A DNA stretch of 64,000 nucleotides from Parvibaculaceae bacterium Mf 1.05b.01 (lineage in GTDB: Bacteria; Pseudomonadota; Alphaproteobacteria; Parvibaculales; Parvibaculaceae): the NCBI GenBank assembly GCA_000509225.1, contig BAOK01000001.1, positions 2,074,245 through 2,138,244 on the forward strand. The letters run 5' to 3'. Both the position numbers and the translations under genes were made by a program. The notes beneath the pieces were generated by a model. It had not been told where the DNA came from and ran no database searches. It saw only the letters and a program-made list of their open reading frames with translations. Positions 47,585 through 55,845 of the stretch are shown piece after piece. Each line of letters starts with the position of its first letter. Position 1 is the stretch's first letter.

Positions 47585-48984
47585 TAGATATCTCCCGCTG
47601 GCTTCAATATCCCGGTCACAGAGCGGGAGAGATCAAGGTACTTTTTGGCGGCGGCCATGACATCATCAGGTGTGACTTTCCGCAGATTGTCCGGCCAGTC
47701 GAGCACGTCCTGAACGGTGCCACCGGTCGTCAAGGCAACGCCATAAATCCGCGCCATGTCTTGCTGATCATCACGTGCGTAAATCGCCTCTGCCAGAAGC
47801 AGATTGACGGTGCGGTCCACGTCTTCCTGGCTAACGCCTTCTTCTATAAAGGCAGCAATTTCTGCATCCAGGGCCGCTTCAACATCAGCGATTGTGTGTC
47901 CAGGCGCTGGAATGGCATAGATGCCCAAGGTTGCATCGTCGAGCGCCGTCCCGGAGTACCAGCTTCCCGCATTGGCAGCGACGCGGCTGCCGACGACCAG
48001 GTTGCGGTACAAACGGCTCGTGGCGCTGCCGCCCAACAGCGTTGCGAGAACATCCATGGCTTCACTGTCTAAGCCCGGTGCGTTGCGATAGCTGGGCACG
48101 CGGTATTGGCGCTGCACAGTTGCCTGTCGCACCCGCTGGTCAGCATGTTCCACCCTCAAAGGCCCGTCCGGGCCCACTGACGTCTCACGCACCCTGGGTG
48201 GGGTATCTGCGCGGCGTTCGATGGATCCGTAATATTTTTCTGCGAGCGGCTGCAGTTCAGCAGCTGTGATGTCTCCCGCGACAATCAGGATGGCATTGTT
48301 GGGCGTGTAAAACCTGTCGTAAAAGGCAATGGCATTTTCAGTCGACAGAGCCGCGATTTCTCGCTCCCAGCCAATGACTGGCGTGCCATAGGGGTGTACC
48401 GGAAACAGAGCCTGATTGATCTTTTCAGACAAAAGTGAGCGGGGATTGTTGTCCACCCGCATGCTGCGTTCTTCCAGTACCACGTCGCGCTCTGGCATCA
48501 CTTCCGCATCCGTCAAAACCAGGTTCGACATACGGTCAGCTTCCATTTCCATAACCAATGGCAGGCGATCGATGGCCACGCGCTGGAAATAGGCGGTGAA
48601 GTCCGATGACGTAAAGGCGTTGTCCTGCCCGCCGTTGCGCGCAACGATTTTGGACAGTTCCCCTGGCGGGATTGTTTCGGTGCCTTTGAACATTAGGTGT
48701 TCGAGAAAATGCGCCACACCTGACATGCCTTCAGGTTCGTCGGCTGCACCAACCCGATACCAGACCATATGGGTCACCACTGGTGCTCGGCGGTCGGGAA
48801 TCACAACAACCTGCATCCCGTTTGAGAGTTCGAAAGTCTCAGGCGCGCCCGGCTCCTCTCCGTGAATTATCGGCTCGGAGCTTAGCGCTGTCTTCTCCTC
48901 TTCAGAGCAAGCGCCTAAAACAAGAGCGACGGAAAAAAGCGCGCCTAAGGCAAGCTTGGATAGGAAAAATGACCGGTTGAGCAA
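47584..48984 (-). CDS. M16 family zinc protease, catalytic lipoprotein
   Basis: The 466-residue protein has a lipoprotein signal peptide with lipobox LGAC (Cys26) and the inverted zinc motif HFLEH at 92-96 in GVAHFLEHLMFKGT, with the distal glutamate in EKINQALFPVHPYG. It is therefore the active subunit of an envelope-located pitrilysin-like peptidase. Acidic residues at +2 to +4 (SEEE) after the lipid Cys do not tell whether it is kept at the inner or outer membrane. The inactive partner gene follows with a one-base overlap. Confidence 0.94.
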   Translation of the reverse strand: MLNRSFFLSKLALGALFSVALVLGACSEEEKTALSSEPIIHGEEPGAPETFELSNGMQVVVIPDRRAPVVTHMVWYRVGAADEPEGMSGVAHFLEHLMFKGTETIPPGELSKIVARNGGQDNAFTSSDFTAYFQRVAIDRLPLVMEMEADRMSNLVLTDAEVMPERDVVLEERSMRVDNNPRSLLSEKINQALFPVHPYGTPVIGWEREIAALSTENAIAFYDRFYTPNNAILIVAGDITAAELQPLAEKYYGSIERRADTPPRVRETSVGPDGPLRVEHADQRVRQATVQRQYRVPSYRNAPGLDSEAMDVLATLLGGSATSRLYRNLVVGSRVAANAGSWYSGTALDDATLGIYAIPAPGHTIADVEAALDAEIAAFIEEGVSQEDVDRTVNLLLAEAIYARDDQQDMARIYGVALTTGGTVQDVLDWPDNLRKVTPDDVMAAAKKYLDLSRSVTGILKPAGDI

Positions 48985-49215
48985 CCTCTGAAACCTCCGC
49001 GTGACCAGACCTTATCGTACCAGACCCACCTACACTCACCTGGCGCATAGTCTGGTGGCGTCACTCAACAGGTCTTTTGTGCCCAAATTGGGGCCAAGAC
49101 CGTCAAAGTCCGGGATTTCTCGGGCGCAAGCAAGAGGAGATCGCGCGACAAGGTGTTGCCACGCGCGATTGTGATCGTCTGAGAGGCGGTCGAACTTGGC
49201 TGCCGTTTCAGTCTA

Positions 49216-49806
49216 TCAGTCGAAGAAGTAGTCCAGGAGACCACCGCCCTCAGTGTCATCAAACTCCGGTGTCTCACCGTCGGTCACAGGACGACCGAGT
49301 GCCTCATTTTCCCGGAGACGCTGTGCCTCACCTGAGGCGTTGACCACACGGTTTGGCTCAGACGGTTTCTGCCAAAACAGGACTTCATCCAGGAACTTTT
49401 CGTCTTTCTGCTTGAGCGCACGGGTCTCATCGTCAATCAGGTCACGAACAGCCGGGTCTGCATTCAAAGCACCCGCATTGGAGAGAAGCGCCAGTTCGCC
49501 GGCCGATGGCCCGCCCGAGGTTTGGCCGCCAGTGGTGGATCCGAGCAACGCGGTTTGTGCCAAAGCGCCGGGCGCTGTTTCACGAGGACTTGGCGCTCCC
49601 GGCCGTGGCGGCCGAAGTGAGTAATCAGGTGGAATCACCAAAGGTGCTTTTGTAACAATGGCAAACTCATCCGGCGCCTCTTTGCCATAGCCAAGTGACT
49701 CTGAGAGAGAGTTCCCGCATGCTGACAGCGCTGCCGCTGAGAGTCCCAATAGGACGATACGGGTAAGAGTGCGGGGAGTGGAACCTGTCCTGATACGCAT
49801 AGTCAT
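49216..49806 (-). CDS. DUF3035 lipoprotein, BamF-like
   Basis: The 197-residue product has a signal peptide ending in lipobox LSAC (Cys30) and then the family pattern DEFAIVTKAPLVIPPDYSLRPPRPG, with a proline-rich region and a C-terminus ending GGLLDYFFD. Pfam links this family to BamF, a lipoprotein of the alphaproteobacterial outer-membrane beta-barrel assembly complex; I rely on memory for that link. ATG 49806 has GAAGG upstream; ATG 49800 is close. It lies after lspA, whose product processes lipoproteins. Confidence 0.85.
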   Translation of the reverse strand: MTMRIRTGSTPRTLTRIVLLGLSAAALSACGNSLSESLGYGKEAPDEFAIVTKAPLVIPPDYSLRPPRPGAPSPRETAPGALAQTALLGSTTGGQTSGGPSAGELALLSNAGALNADPAVRDLIDDETRALKQKDEKFLDEVLFWQKPSEPNRVVNASGEAQRLRENEALGRPVTDGETPEFDDTEGGGLLDYFFD

Positions 49807-49851
49807 ATTTGCCTTCGGCACCTTGTTGAATCTGCTTGCTCAGCTGTCAGT

Positions 49852-50397
49852 CTATTTCTTCCCAGATTGACCAGCTTCGGTCTCTTCTGCAACAGGGAAG
49901 AATGAATCATAAATCATCAGGATCACGCCAAACGCAATCCAGATGTCCGCTATATTGAAGATATACCAATAATATCCGTATGCGTGGAGACTAAAAAAGT
50001 CAGCAACAGCCCCAAAAACGATTCTGTCGTAAATATTGCCAATCGCCCCGCCAATAATCAGACCAATCGACAGCGCCATGAGCCGGTGGTTAATGCGGGC
50101 CAACCAGAGCGTCAGCGCCGCGGTCACCACAATCGCAAAACTTGCCAGGAGCGCTACGCCCACCGCCGTATCCGCCTGAAACAGGCCATAGGAAATGCCC
50201 CGGTTCCACGCCATGACCAGGTCAAAAAATGGCAGAACCGTTACGATTCCCCGTTCAGCAATGCCATATATTTCGATCAACCACCATTTAGACAGGCGAT
50301 CGACCAGAAACGCTGCAAGGGCGATCGAAAGACCAAACGCTGTGAGCGGGCCCTTCAACGGCATATCGGAAAGCCAACCGATGAGCTTCTCCCTCAT
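49852..50397 (-). CDS. lspA: Lipoprotein signal peptidase II
   Basis: The 181-residue aspartic membrane peptidase has four hydrophobic helices and the catalytic aspartates in GNIYDR and FNIADIWIAFG. The N-terminal VDRLSKWW and NRGISYG motifs are also present. It cleaves lipoprotein signal peptides; at least three lipoprotein substrates are coded in this window (48984, 49806, 59870). Its ATG overlaps the ileS stop (ATGA). Confidence 0.95.
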   Translation of the reverse strand: MREKLIGWLSDMPLKGPLTAFGLSIALAAFLVDRLSKWWLIEIYGIAERGIVTVLPFFDLVMAWNRGISYGLFQADTAVGVALLASFAIVVTAALTLWLARINHRLMALSIGLIIGGAIGNIYDRIVFGAVADFFSLHAYGYYWYIFNIADIWIAFGVILMIYDSFFPVAEETEAGQSGKK

Positions 50398-53246
50398 GAT
50401 GCCCTATCAAACTCAGCGACGGCTGCGGCGTCGCGCGGGGTGAGATCTGGATATCCTTCGACGGAACCAACCTCGGGCAAAATTTTCCAGGACCGGGCAC
50501 ATTTGTTTCCGACGGCCAAGCTGGGCACAACCGCCACGCCTGCGACTTCTTCCAGCGTGAAGGCCTCCGCGGGCGCTGCATCCGTGCTCAAGGTCGCCTG
50601 CGACGTGATTGCGATTTCCGCCAGATCGATGCCAGCCATCGCTTCAACATAGCTTTCATCAGACACATAGACGGTGGGTGCGGCCTCAAGGCTTGAGCCA
50701 ATCCGCTTTTCTCGCCGTTCAATCTCAAGCGCGCCGGTTACAACGCGGCGCAGGTCTCTAACCTTTGACCATTTCGCTGCCAAGGCATCATCCTGCCAAT
50801 CAGCCGGCACATCGGGGAAAGTCCGCAAATGCACCGACCCGTCCTCTGACGGGAAGCGTGAGAGCCATACTTCTTCGGTTGTGAAGGTCATGATCGGCGC
50901 CAACCATGCGGTGAGACACATGAAGATCTCATCCATCACCGTCTGACAGGCCCGTCGAACCGGGCTCGACTGCGGATCGCAATAGAGTGCATCTTTACGG
51001 ATATCGAAATAGAGCGCCGACAGATCCACGGTCATGAAGTTCGACAGGGCGTGGAACACTTTTTTGAAATCATAGTCCAGGTACGCCTGACGCACTAGCG
51101 CATCAAGCTCGCTGAGCTTATGGAGCATATAGCGTTCGAGCTCTGGCATATCTGTCAGTGCTACCCGGTTCTCAGCATCATAGCCGTCGAGATTTCCAAG
51201 CAGGAAGCGAAAGGTGTTACGCAGCTTGCGATAGGCATCCGTGTTCGACTTGATGACCTCTGGCCCCACCCGCATATCCTCGGTGAAATCTGAGCTGCCC
51301 ACCCAAAGGCGGATGATCTCAGCGCCGCTCTGGTCTGCGATCTTGTCCGGGGATACGGCGTTTTTGCCGCTCTTGGCCATTTTCAGACCCTTCTCGTCCA
51401 GCAGGAAGCCGTGCGTCACAACCTGTTTGTAGGGTGCCCGCCCACGGGTGCCGCAACTCTCCAACAAGGAAGACTGGAACCAGCCGCGATGCTGATCCGA
51501 CCCTTCCAGATAGAGGTCAGCTGGAGAATGGTGATCCTCCCGGGCCTCCAGAACAAAGGCGTGGGTACAGCCTGAGTCAAACCAGACATCGAGAATGTCG
51601 TCCACCTTCTCATAATCGTCTGCTGCGTAGTCATTGCCCAGATAGGTCTGCGGGTCATCTTCAAACCAGGCGTCTGCGCCGCGATCAGCCACCGCTTCGA
51701 CAATGCGTTTATTCACTGCTTCATCGCGCAGGATCTCGCCGGTCTCTTTATGCATGAAGACAGTCAGCGGCACGCCCCAGGCACGTTGCCGGGACAGAAC
51801 CCAGTCGGGGCGTCCCTCAACCATGGAGCGGATCCGGTTGCGACCGGTTTCGGGCACAAAGCGCGTTTTATCGATTTCCGCGAGCGCTGTTTTCCGCAGA
51901 TCATTTGTTTCCATCGACACAAACCATTGCGGCGTGTTGCGGAAGATAAGCGGTGCTTTTGAACGCCAGGAATGCGGATAGGAGTGCTCCAGTTTGCCGC
52001 GGGTGAGCAGTTTGCCTGCCTCTTTCAGCGCTTCGATGACGGCATTGTTGGCGTCGCCATCCTTGCCGTTTGGTTTCAGCACGCGCTTCCCGGCAAAGAG
52101 CGGCACGTCATCATAGTAGATGCCCGCTTCATCGACGGTGAAGGGCACGTCTACTCCGTGTTTCATGCCAAGCAGATAGTCATCCTGACCATGGCCAGGC
52201 GCGATGTGCACAAAGCCCGTGCCGGTCTCATCGGTAACGAAGTCGCCTGGATACAGATTGACGTCGAAATCATAGCCCTGCCCGCGGAACGGATGCGCGC
52301 ACACTGTTCCCGTAAGATCTGGCGCATTACCAAGCCGTGTCCAGCTCACGATCCGCGCATCTTCGCGCACCAGATCTGCAAGGCCATCAGCCAACACCAA
52401 AGTCTCGCCTACCTCTGCCCAGCTTTCTTCCTGGGTCTCGTCGATTTTGTAGAGCCCATAGGCAATCTTGTCGGAATAGCCAATTGCCCGGTTGCCAGGG
52501 ATCGTCCAGGGCGTTGTCGTCCAGATGACAATTGTTGCGCCGTCGAGTTCCGGTGCGCCACTCACAACCGGGAAGCGTACCCAGATTGTCGGCGACACAT
52601 GATCGTGATATTCGACTTCCGCTTCTGCCAAGGCCGTCTTCTCAACGACCGACCACATAACCGGCTTTGAGCCGCGATAGAGGCCGCCATTCATGATGAA
52701 CTTTTGGAACTCAGCGACGGTCGTGGCTTCCGCATCATAAGACATGGTGAGGTAGGGATTATCCCACTCAGCCTGAATGCCGAGACGCTTGAAGCCATCG
52801 CGCTGAACGTCGACCCACTCTGTGGCAAATTCCCGGCATTCCTTGCGGAATTCGAGAACGGGCACACTGTCCTTGTCTACGCCTTTGGAACGGTATTTCT
52901 CTTCGATTTTCCACTCGATGGGCAAGCCATGGCAGTCCCAGCCCGGCACGAAGAGCGCGTCTTTGCCCATCATCTGTTGGGAGCGCACCACAATGTCTTT
53001 CAGAATGTGGTTCAACGCATGGCCCATGTGGACTGCGCCGTTGGCGTAGGGTGGGCCATTGTGGAAGATGAATTTTTCGCGTCCTGCGCTCTCTTTGCGG
53101 AGGCGGTCATAGAGGTTGAGCTTTGCCCAACGCTCCAGCATTTCGGGTTCGCGCTTGGGAAGGCCGGCCTTCATTGGGAAGTCGGTTTTCGGTAGCCGTA
53201 GTGTGTCTCGATAGTCGCGGGTATCAGTTGTTTGGTCAGCAGACAT
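50394..53246 (-). CDS. ileS: Isoleucyl-tRNA synthetase
   Basis: The 950-residue class I synthetase has HMGH (HIGH motif) at about residue 72 in AVHMGHALNHILKD, an editing domain, and KMAKS as its KMSKS loop at about 620 (GLKMAKSGKN). At the C-terminus, where E. coli IleS has a four-cysteine zinc finger, only one Cys remains (NKCARSWKILPEVG), so zinc is probably not bound there. ATG 53246 is chosen; an in-frame TTG at 53267 is possible. A leader ORF with several Ile codons precedes it. It is followed by lspA with a 4-base overlap. Confidence 0.96.
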   Translation of the reverse strand: MSADQTTDTRDYRDTLRLPKTDFPMKAGLPKREPEMLERWAKLNLYDRLRKESAGREKFIFHNGPPYANGAVHMGHALNHILKDIVVRSQQMMGKDALFVPGWDCHGLPIEWKIEEKYRSKGVDKDSVPVLEFRKECREFATEWVDVQRDGFKRLGIQAEWDNPYLTMSYDAEATTVAEFQKFIMNGGLYRGSKPVMWSVVEKTALAEAEVEYHDHVSPTIWVRFPVVSGAPELDGATIVIWTTTPWTIPGNRAIGYSDKIAYGLYKIDETQEESWAEVGETLVLADGLADLVREDARIVSWTRLGNAPDLTGTVCAHPFRGQGYDFDVNLYPGDFVTDETGTGFVHIAPGHGQDDYLLGMKHGVDVPFTVDEAGIYYDDVPLFAGKRVLKPNGKDGDANNAVIEALKEAGKLLTRGKLEHSYPHSWRSKAPLIFRNTPQWFVSMETNDLRKTALAEIDKTRFVPETGRNRIRSMVEGRPDWVLSRQRAWGVPLTVFMHKETGEILRDEAVNKRIVEAVADRGADAWFEDDPQTYLGNDYAADDYEKVDDILDVWFDSGCTHAFVLEAREDHHSPADLYLEGSDQHRGWFQSSLLESCGTRGRAPYKQVVTHGFLLDEKGLKMAKSGKNAVSPDKIADQSGAEIIRLWVGSSDFTEDMRVGPEVIKSNTDAYRKLRNTFRFLLGNLDGYDAENRVALTDMPELERYMLHKLSELDALVRQAYLDYDFKKVFHALSNFMTVDLSALYFDIRKDALYCDPQSSPVRRACQTVMDEIFMCLTAWLAPIMTFTTEEVWLSRFPSEDGSVHLRTFPDVPADWQDDALAAKWSKVRDLRRVVTGALEIERREKRIGSSLEAAPTVYVSDESYVEAMAGIDLAEIAITSQATLSTDAAPAEAFTLEEVAGVAVVPSLAVGNKCARSWKILPEVGSVEGYPDLTPRDAAAVAEFDRAS

Positions 53247-53328
53247 TGGCGGATAGCTCTCGCTCAAGAATATAGGTCAAAGGTGGCGGTTGAAGACCCG
53301 GTCCTGTGCCTGCGCCCTCGTCCAGGCG

Positions 53329-53409
53329 TCAGCGACAGGCCGGGACGATAATTCGCGTCCCGGAGCTCTCAATGGGGGTGCAATCCCCGTCTATCCACTC
53401 GATCATCAT
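53329..53409 (-). CDS. Possible isoleucine-rich leader peptide before ileS
   Basis: On the minus strand, between ribF and ileS, a 26-codon frame opens with two ATGs and ends TGA, 82 bases before the ileS ATG. Five of the 26 residues are Ile (positions 3, 6, 13, 20 and 21), including a tandem pair encoded within a hairpin. The ribosome binding site is weak. It could report isoleucine or charged tRNA-Ile supply to ileS, or be a chance frame. No match to a known family is possible at this length. Confidence 0.3.
   Translation of the reverse strand: MMIEWIDGDCTPIESSGTRIIVPACR
53340..53363 (-). other. Hairpin in the ileS leader
   Basis: CCGGGACG and CGTCCCGG make a perfect eight-base-pair stem with an eight-base loop. 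It spans codons 16-23 of the leader frame, including the tandem Ile codons. No U-run follows, so it is not a standard terminator. Confidence 0.45.
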
Positions 53410-53456
53410 GATGCCGTCTTGTACCAGCGGCGGCGAACCCCGTCCAGCAGATCACT

Positions 53457-54419
53457 TCATTCTGCAGACACCCATGGTTCGTCGACCTTCTTCAGGCGCC
53501 CTCGAGCCTGCTCGCTATCAAGAGCGATCTGGGCCTTCAGGCTGTCCAATCCGTCAAATTTGCGCTCTGGACGTAAATATTCAACAAACGACACCGCCGC
53601 ATGGGCCCCATAGAGATCCCCCTCAAAATCAAACAGGTGGGCTTCCAGGAGCACATCTGACTTGTTGAAGGTCGGTCTGCGGCCAATATTGGCCACACCC
53701 TTGTAGCTGCCTTTGTGCGGCCCATCCTCGATTTCGATCAAAACAGCATAGACCCCAAGGGCGGGCTCAACATGCTCTTCGAGAGGCAGGTTGATGGTGG
53801 GAAAGCCGATGGTTCGGCCCCGTTGATCTCCCGTCACAATATGGGTCTCCACGGACCACCAATGCCCAAGGAGCCGTGCAGCGCCGAGAGGGTCGCCGTC
53901 CGCCAGACGTTCACGAATGCGCGTAGACGAGTAGGTCTCGCCCCCGTTGGTGACCTCATCAACGATGGTCACGCCAAATCCGAGGTCACCGCCCATTTTC
54001 TGCAGAAGAGCGCCATCGCCAGCTCGGCCTTTGCCGAAACGAAAATCATACCCAACCACAATGTGCGATGCGCCGAGCCCGTCTACCAGGATGTCTCGGA
54101 CAAAACTCTCAGCCGTGCGCTCCGCCATTGTTGCGTCAAAAGGCAAGGCAGCCAGGACATCAACCCCCAGCCGTTCCAGAAGGCGCGTTTTCGCGCGGAA
54201 GGGGGTCAGGCGGAAGAAAGGCTTGTCCGGGAAAAAATACTGTTGTGGGTGAGGCTCAAAAATCAGGACGCCACTTGGAACAGACTTCTCTGCAGCGACC
54301 GCAAAGGCGCTCCCGATGACCTGCTGATGGCCCAAATGCACACCGTCGAAATTGCCGAGCGCAAAAGCACCGCCACGTTCAGCGGTTGCCATATCTACTG
54401 TATGACGGATGACATGCAT
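53457..54419 (-). CDS. ribF: Bifunctional riboflavin kinase/FAD synthetase
   Basis: The 320-residue enzyme makes FMN and FAD. The N-terminal FAD synthetase nucleotidyltransferase motif is ALGNFDGVHLGHQ, and the C-terminal flavokinase has GRTIGFPTINLPL and GVANIGRRPTF with LLEAHLFDFEGDLYG. ATG 54419 follows GTCCGGGG; an alternative at 54443 adds eight residues. It stands upstream of ileS on the same strand, the usual ribF-ileS-lspA order. Confidence 0.95.
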   Translation of the reverse strand: MHVIRHTVDMATAERGGAFALGNFDGVHLGHQQVIGSAFAVAAEKSVPSGVLIFEPHPQQYFFPDKPFFRLTPFRAKTRLLERLGVDVLAALPFDATMAERTAESFVRDILVDGLGASHIVVGYDFRFGKGRAGDGALLQKMGGDLGFGVTIVDEVTNGGETYSSTRIRERLADGDPLGAARLLGHWWSVETHIVTGDQRGRTIGFPTINLPLEEHVEPALGVYAVLIEIEDGPHKGSYKGVANIGRRPTFNKSDVLLEAHLFDFEGDLYGAHAAVSFVEYLRPERKFDGLDSLKAQIALDSEQARGRLKKVDEPWVSAE

Positions 54420-54668
54420 CCCCGGACACTCTCTTTCATTCACGCAAAAGCAAGCGTGCGCAGTCTTTTTGCCTCAGTGGTGATAACCATCCAGGGGCGA
54501 ACGTCAAGTGTCGGCGCTGTTTGGTGAAACGTCGAACGCGGCAGTAACCCTTCGCTAACCCAGTCATTTAACCAAAAATTTAAAGCCACTGCCGTAGGTT
54601 GTGGCAGGGGCCAAGAGCGAGCATAGCGCGAAAAGCTGGGTTCGCTTTGGTGTAAGGCACACGATTCG

Positions 54669-54688
54669 GGGCGCTTCAAAGAGCGCCC
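54669..54688 (+). other. Hairpin in the cheY leader
   Basis: GGGCGCT and AGCGCCC form a perfect seven-base-pair stem with a six-base loop (TCAAAG), ending 18 bases before the cheY ATG and just before its GGAG ribosome binding site. It may affect translation or mRNA stability. Confidence 0.45.
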
Positions 54689-54706
54689 TTCACATGGAGA
54701 ATAACC

Positions 54707-55093
54707 ATGGCAGTAGATCTCTCAATGCCCGTTCTGGTGGTCGACGACTACAAGACAATGATCCGCATCATCCGCAACCTGCTGAAGCAGCTTGGCTTCA
54801 CCAATGTTGACGATGCTGCAGACGGCACCGAAGCGCTGGCTAAGATGCGCGGCAAGCGCTATGGACTGGTCATCTCCGACTGGAACATGGAGCCAATGAC
54901 CGGGTATGAGCTTCTCAAAGAAGTACGGAGCGATGAAGGGCTGAAGCCAACACCGTTCATTATGATCACCGCTGAGTCGAAGACGGAGAACGTCATCGCA
55001 GCGAAGAAGGCTGGTGTAAACAATTACATCGTGAAGCCCTTCAATGCGGCAACGCTCAAAACGAAGATCACCGCAGTTATCGGCGACTTCTAA
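54707..55093 (+). CDS. CheY-like single-domain response regulator
   Basis: The 128-residue protein is a lone receiver domain with the phospho-acceptor Asp58 (LVISDWNM), acidic pair Asp13-Asp14, Thr88 and Lys110 all in place. With no output domain it should act by binding a target such as the flagellar switch FliM. GGAGAATAACC precedes the ATG. The CheZ gene follows 30 bases later, which supports a chemotaxis role. Confidence 0.93.
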   Translation: MAVDLSMPVLVVDDYKTMIRIIRNLLKQLGFTNVDDAADGTEALAKMRGKRYGLVISDWNMEPMTGYELLKEVRSDEGLKPTPFIMITAESKTENVIAAKKAGVNNYIVKPFNAATLKTKITAVIGDF

Positions 55094-55123
55094 TCCTTCT
55101 AAAAACGAGAGCGGTTTTACGCC

Positions 55124-55810
55124 ATGAGTGTGCCTGAAAAGTCAGTTGATTCACGTCTCGACGAAGTTGCCGGTCATATCCGTGACATGAAAACGGATAG
55201 CCTTTCGCTTCCCGATATCCTGAACCTCGCCGAGATTATGGTCGGGTCTATGCAGGGCTTCTTTGGCCATGTGGACACCGCCATCTACAAAGAGCTGACG
55301 GATATTTCTGATTTCATCGATACGACAAGAACAGAAATCGGACGCCTACAGCCCGGCAATCTGAAAGACAAGCACATTCCTGAAGCAGGGCTTGAGCTGG
55401 AAGCCATTGTTCAGTCGACGGAAACTGCAACCAATACGATCATGGAACAAGCAGAACTGATTATGTCTGCCGACCCTGATGATATGCCTGCCTATCATGA
55501 CACTGTGCAGGGCGCCGTCATGGAGATCTTTGAAGCCTGTTCCTTTCAAGACATTACTGGTCAACGGATCAGCAAGGTCGTCAGCACGCTTGTTCACATT
55601 GAAACCAAAATCAGCACACTTGCTGAAGCCCTTGGTTCTGCGCTGAGTGAAACAATAGAAGACGAAGAAGAAACAGCAGAAGAGAAGCGGAAACGCGAAC
55701 TTATCCTGAATGGCCCTGCCCTTGAGGGCCAGGGTATCGATCAATCAGATGTCGATGACATATTGAGCGATGGTGCCAGTCAGGATGATATCGACGCGCT
55801 CTTCGACTGA
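55124..55810 (+). CDS. cheZ: CheZ-like protein phosphatase
   Basis: The 228-residue mostly helical protein has the CheZ active-site block CSFQDITGQRISKV; Asp143 and Gln147 coincide in number with the catalytic pair of E. coli CheZ. A helical hairpin spans about 30-175. An acidic linker leads to a C-terminus with two short CheY-binding-type motifs, SDVDDIL and DDIDALF, where E. coli has one. It should dephosphorylate the CheY coded just upstream. CheZ homologues of this kind are known in alphaproteobacteria such as Azorhizobium. Confidence 0.88.
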   Translation: MSVPEKSVDSRLDEVAGHIRDMKTDSLSLPDILNLAEIMVGSMQGFFGHVDTAIYKELTDISDFIDTTRTEIGRLQPGNLKDKHIPEAGLELEAIVQSTETATNTIMEQAELIMSADPDDMPAYHDTVQGAVMEIFEACSFQDITGQRISKVVSTLVHIETKISTLAEALGSALSETIEDEEETAEEKRKRELILNGPALEGQGIDQSDVDDILSDGASQDDIDALFD

Positions 55811-55845
55811 CTGAGGCCTCATCCTCTTTCTATAGAGTCAGCCAC

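Noticed and set aside
49065-49277. 70-residue minus-strand frame between the BamF-like and M16 genes
   Set aside because: It overlaps the end of the lipoprotein gene, has low-complexity Ser/Thr/Arg composition and no ribosome binding site.
53268-53456. Possible T-box riboswitch before ileS
   Set aside because: No T-box consensus, specifier loop or terminator/antiterminator pair is visible; only a simple hairpin and the small leader frame.
54568-54583. TTAA-N8-TTAA sequence upstream of cheY, close to a CtrA box
   Set aside because: The CtrA consensus needs seven bases between half-sites; spacing here is eight, and the region is A/T-rich by chance.
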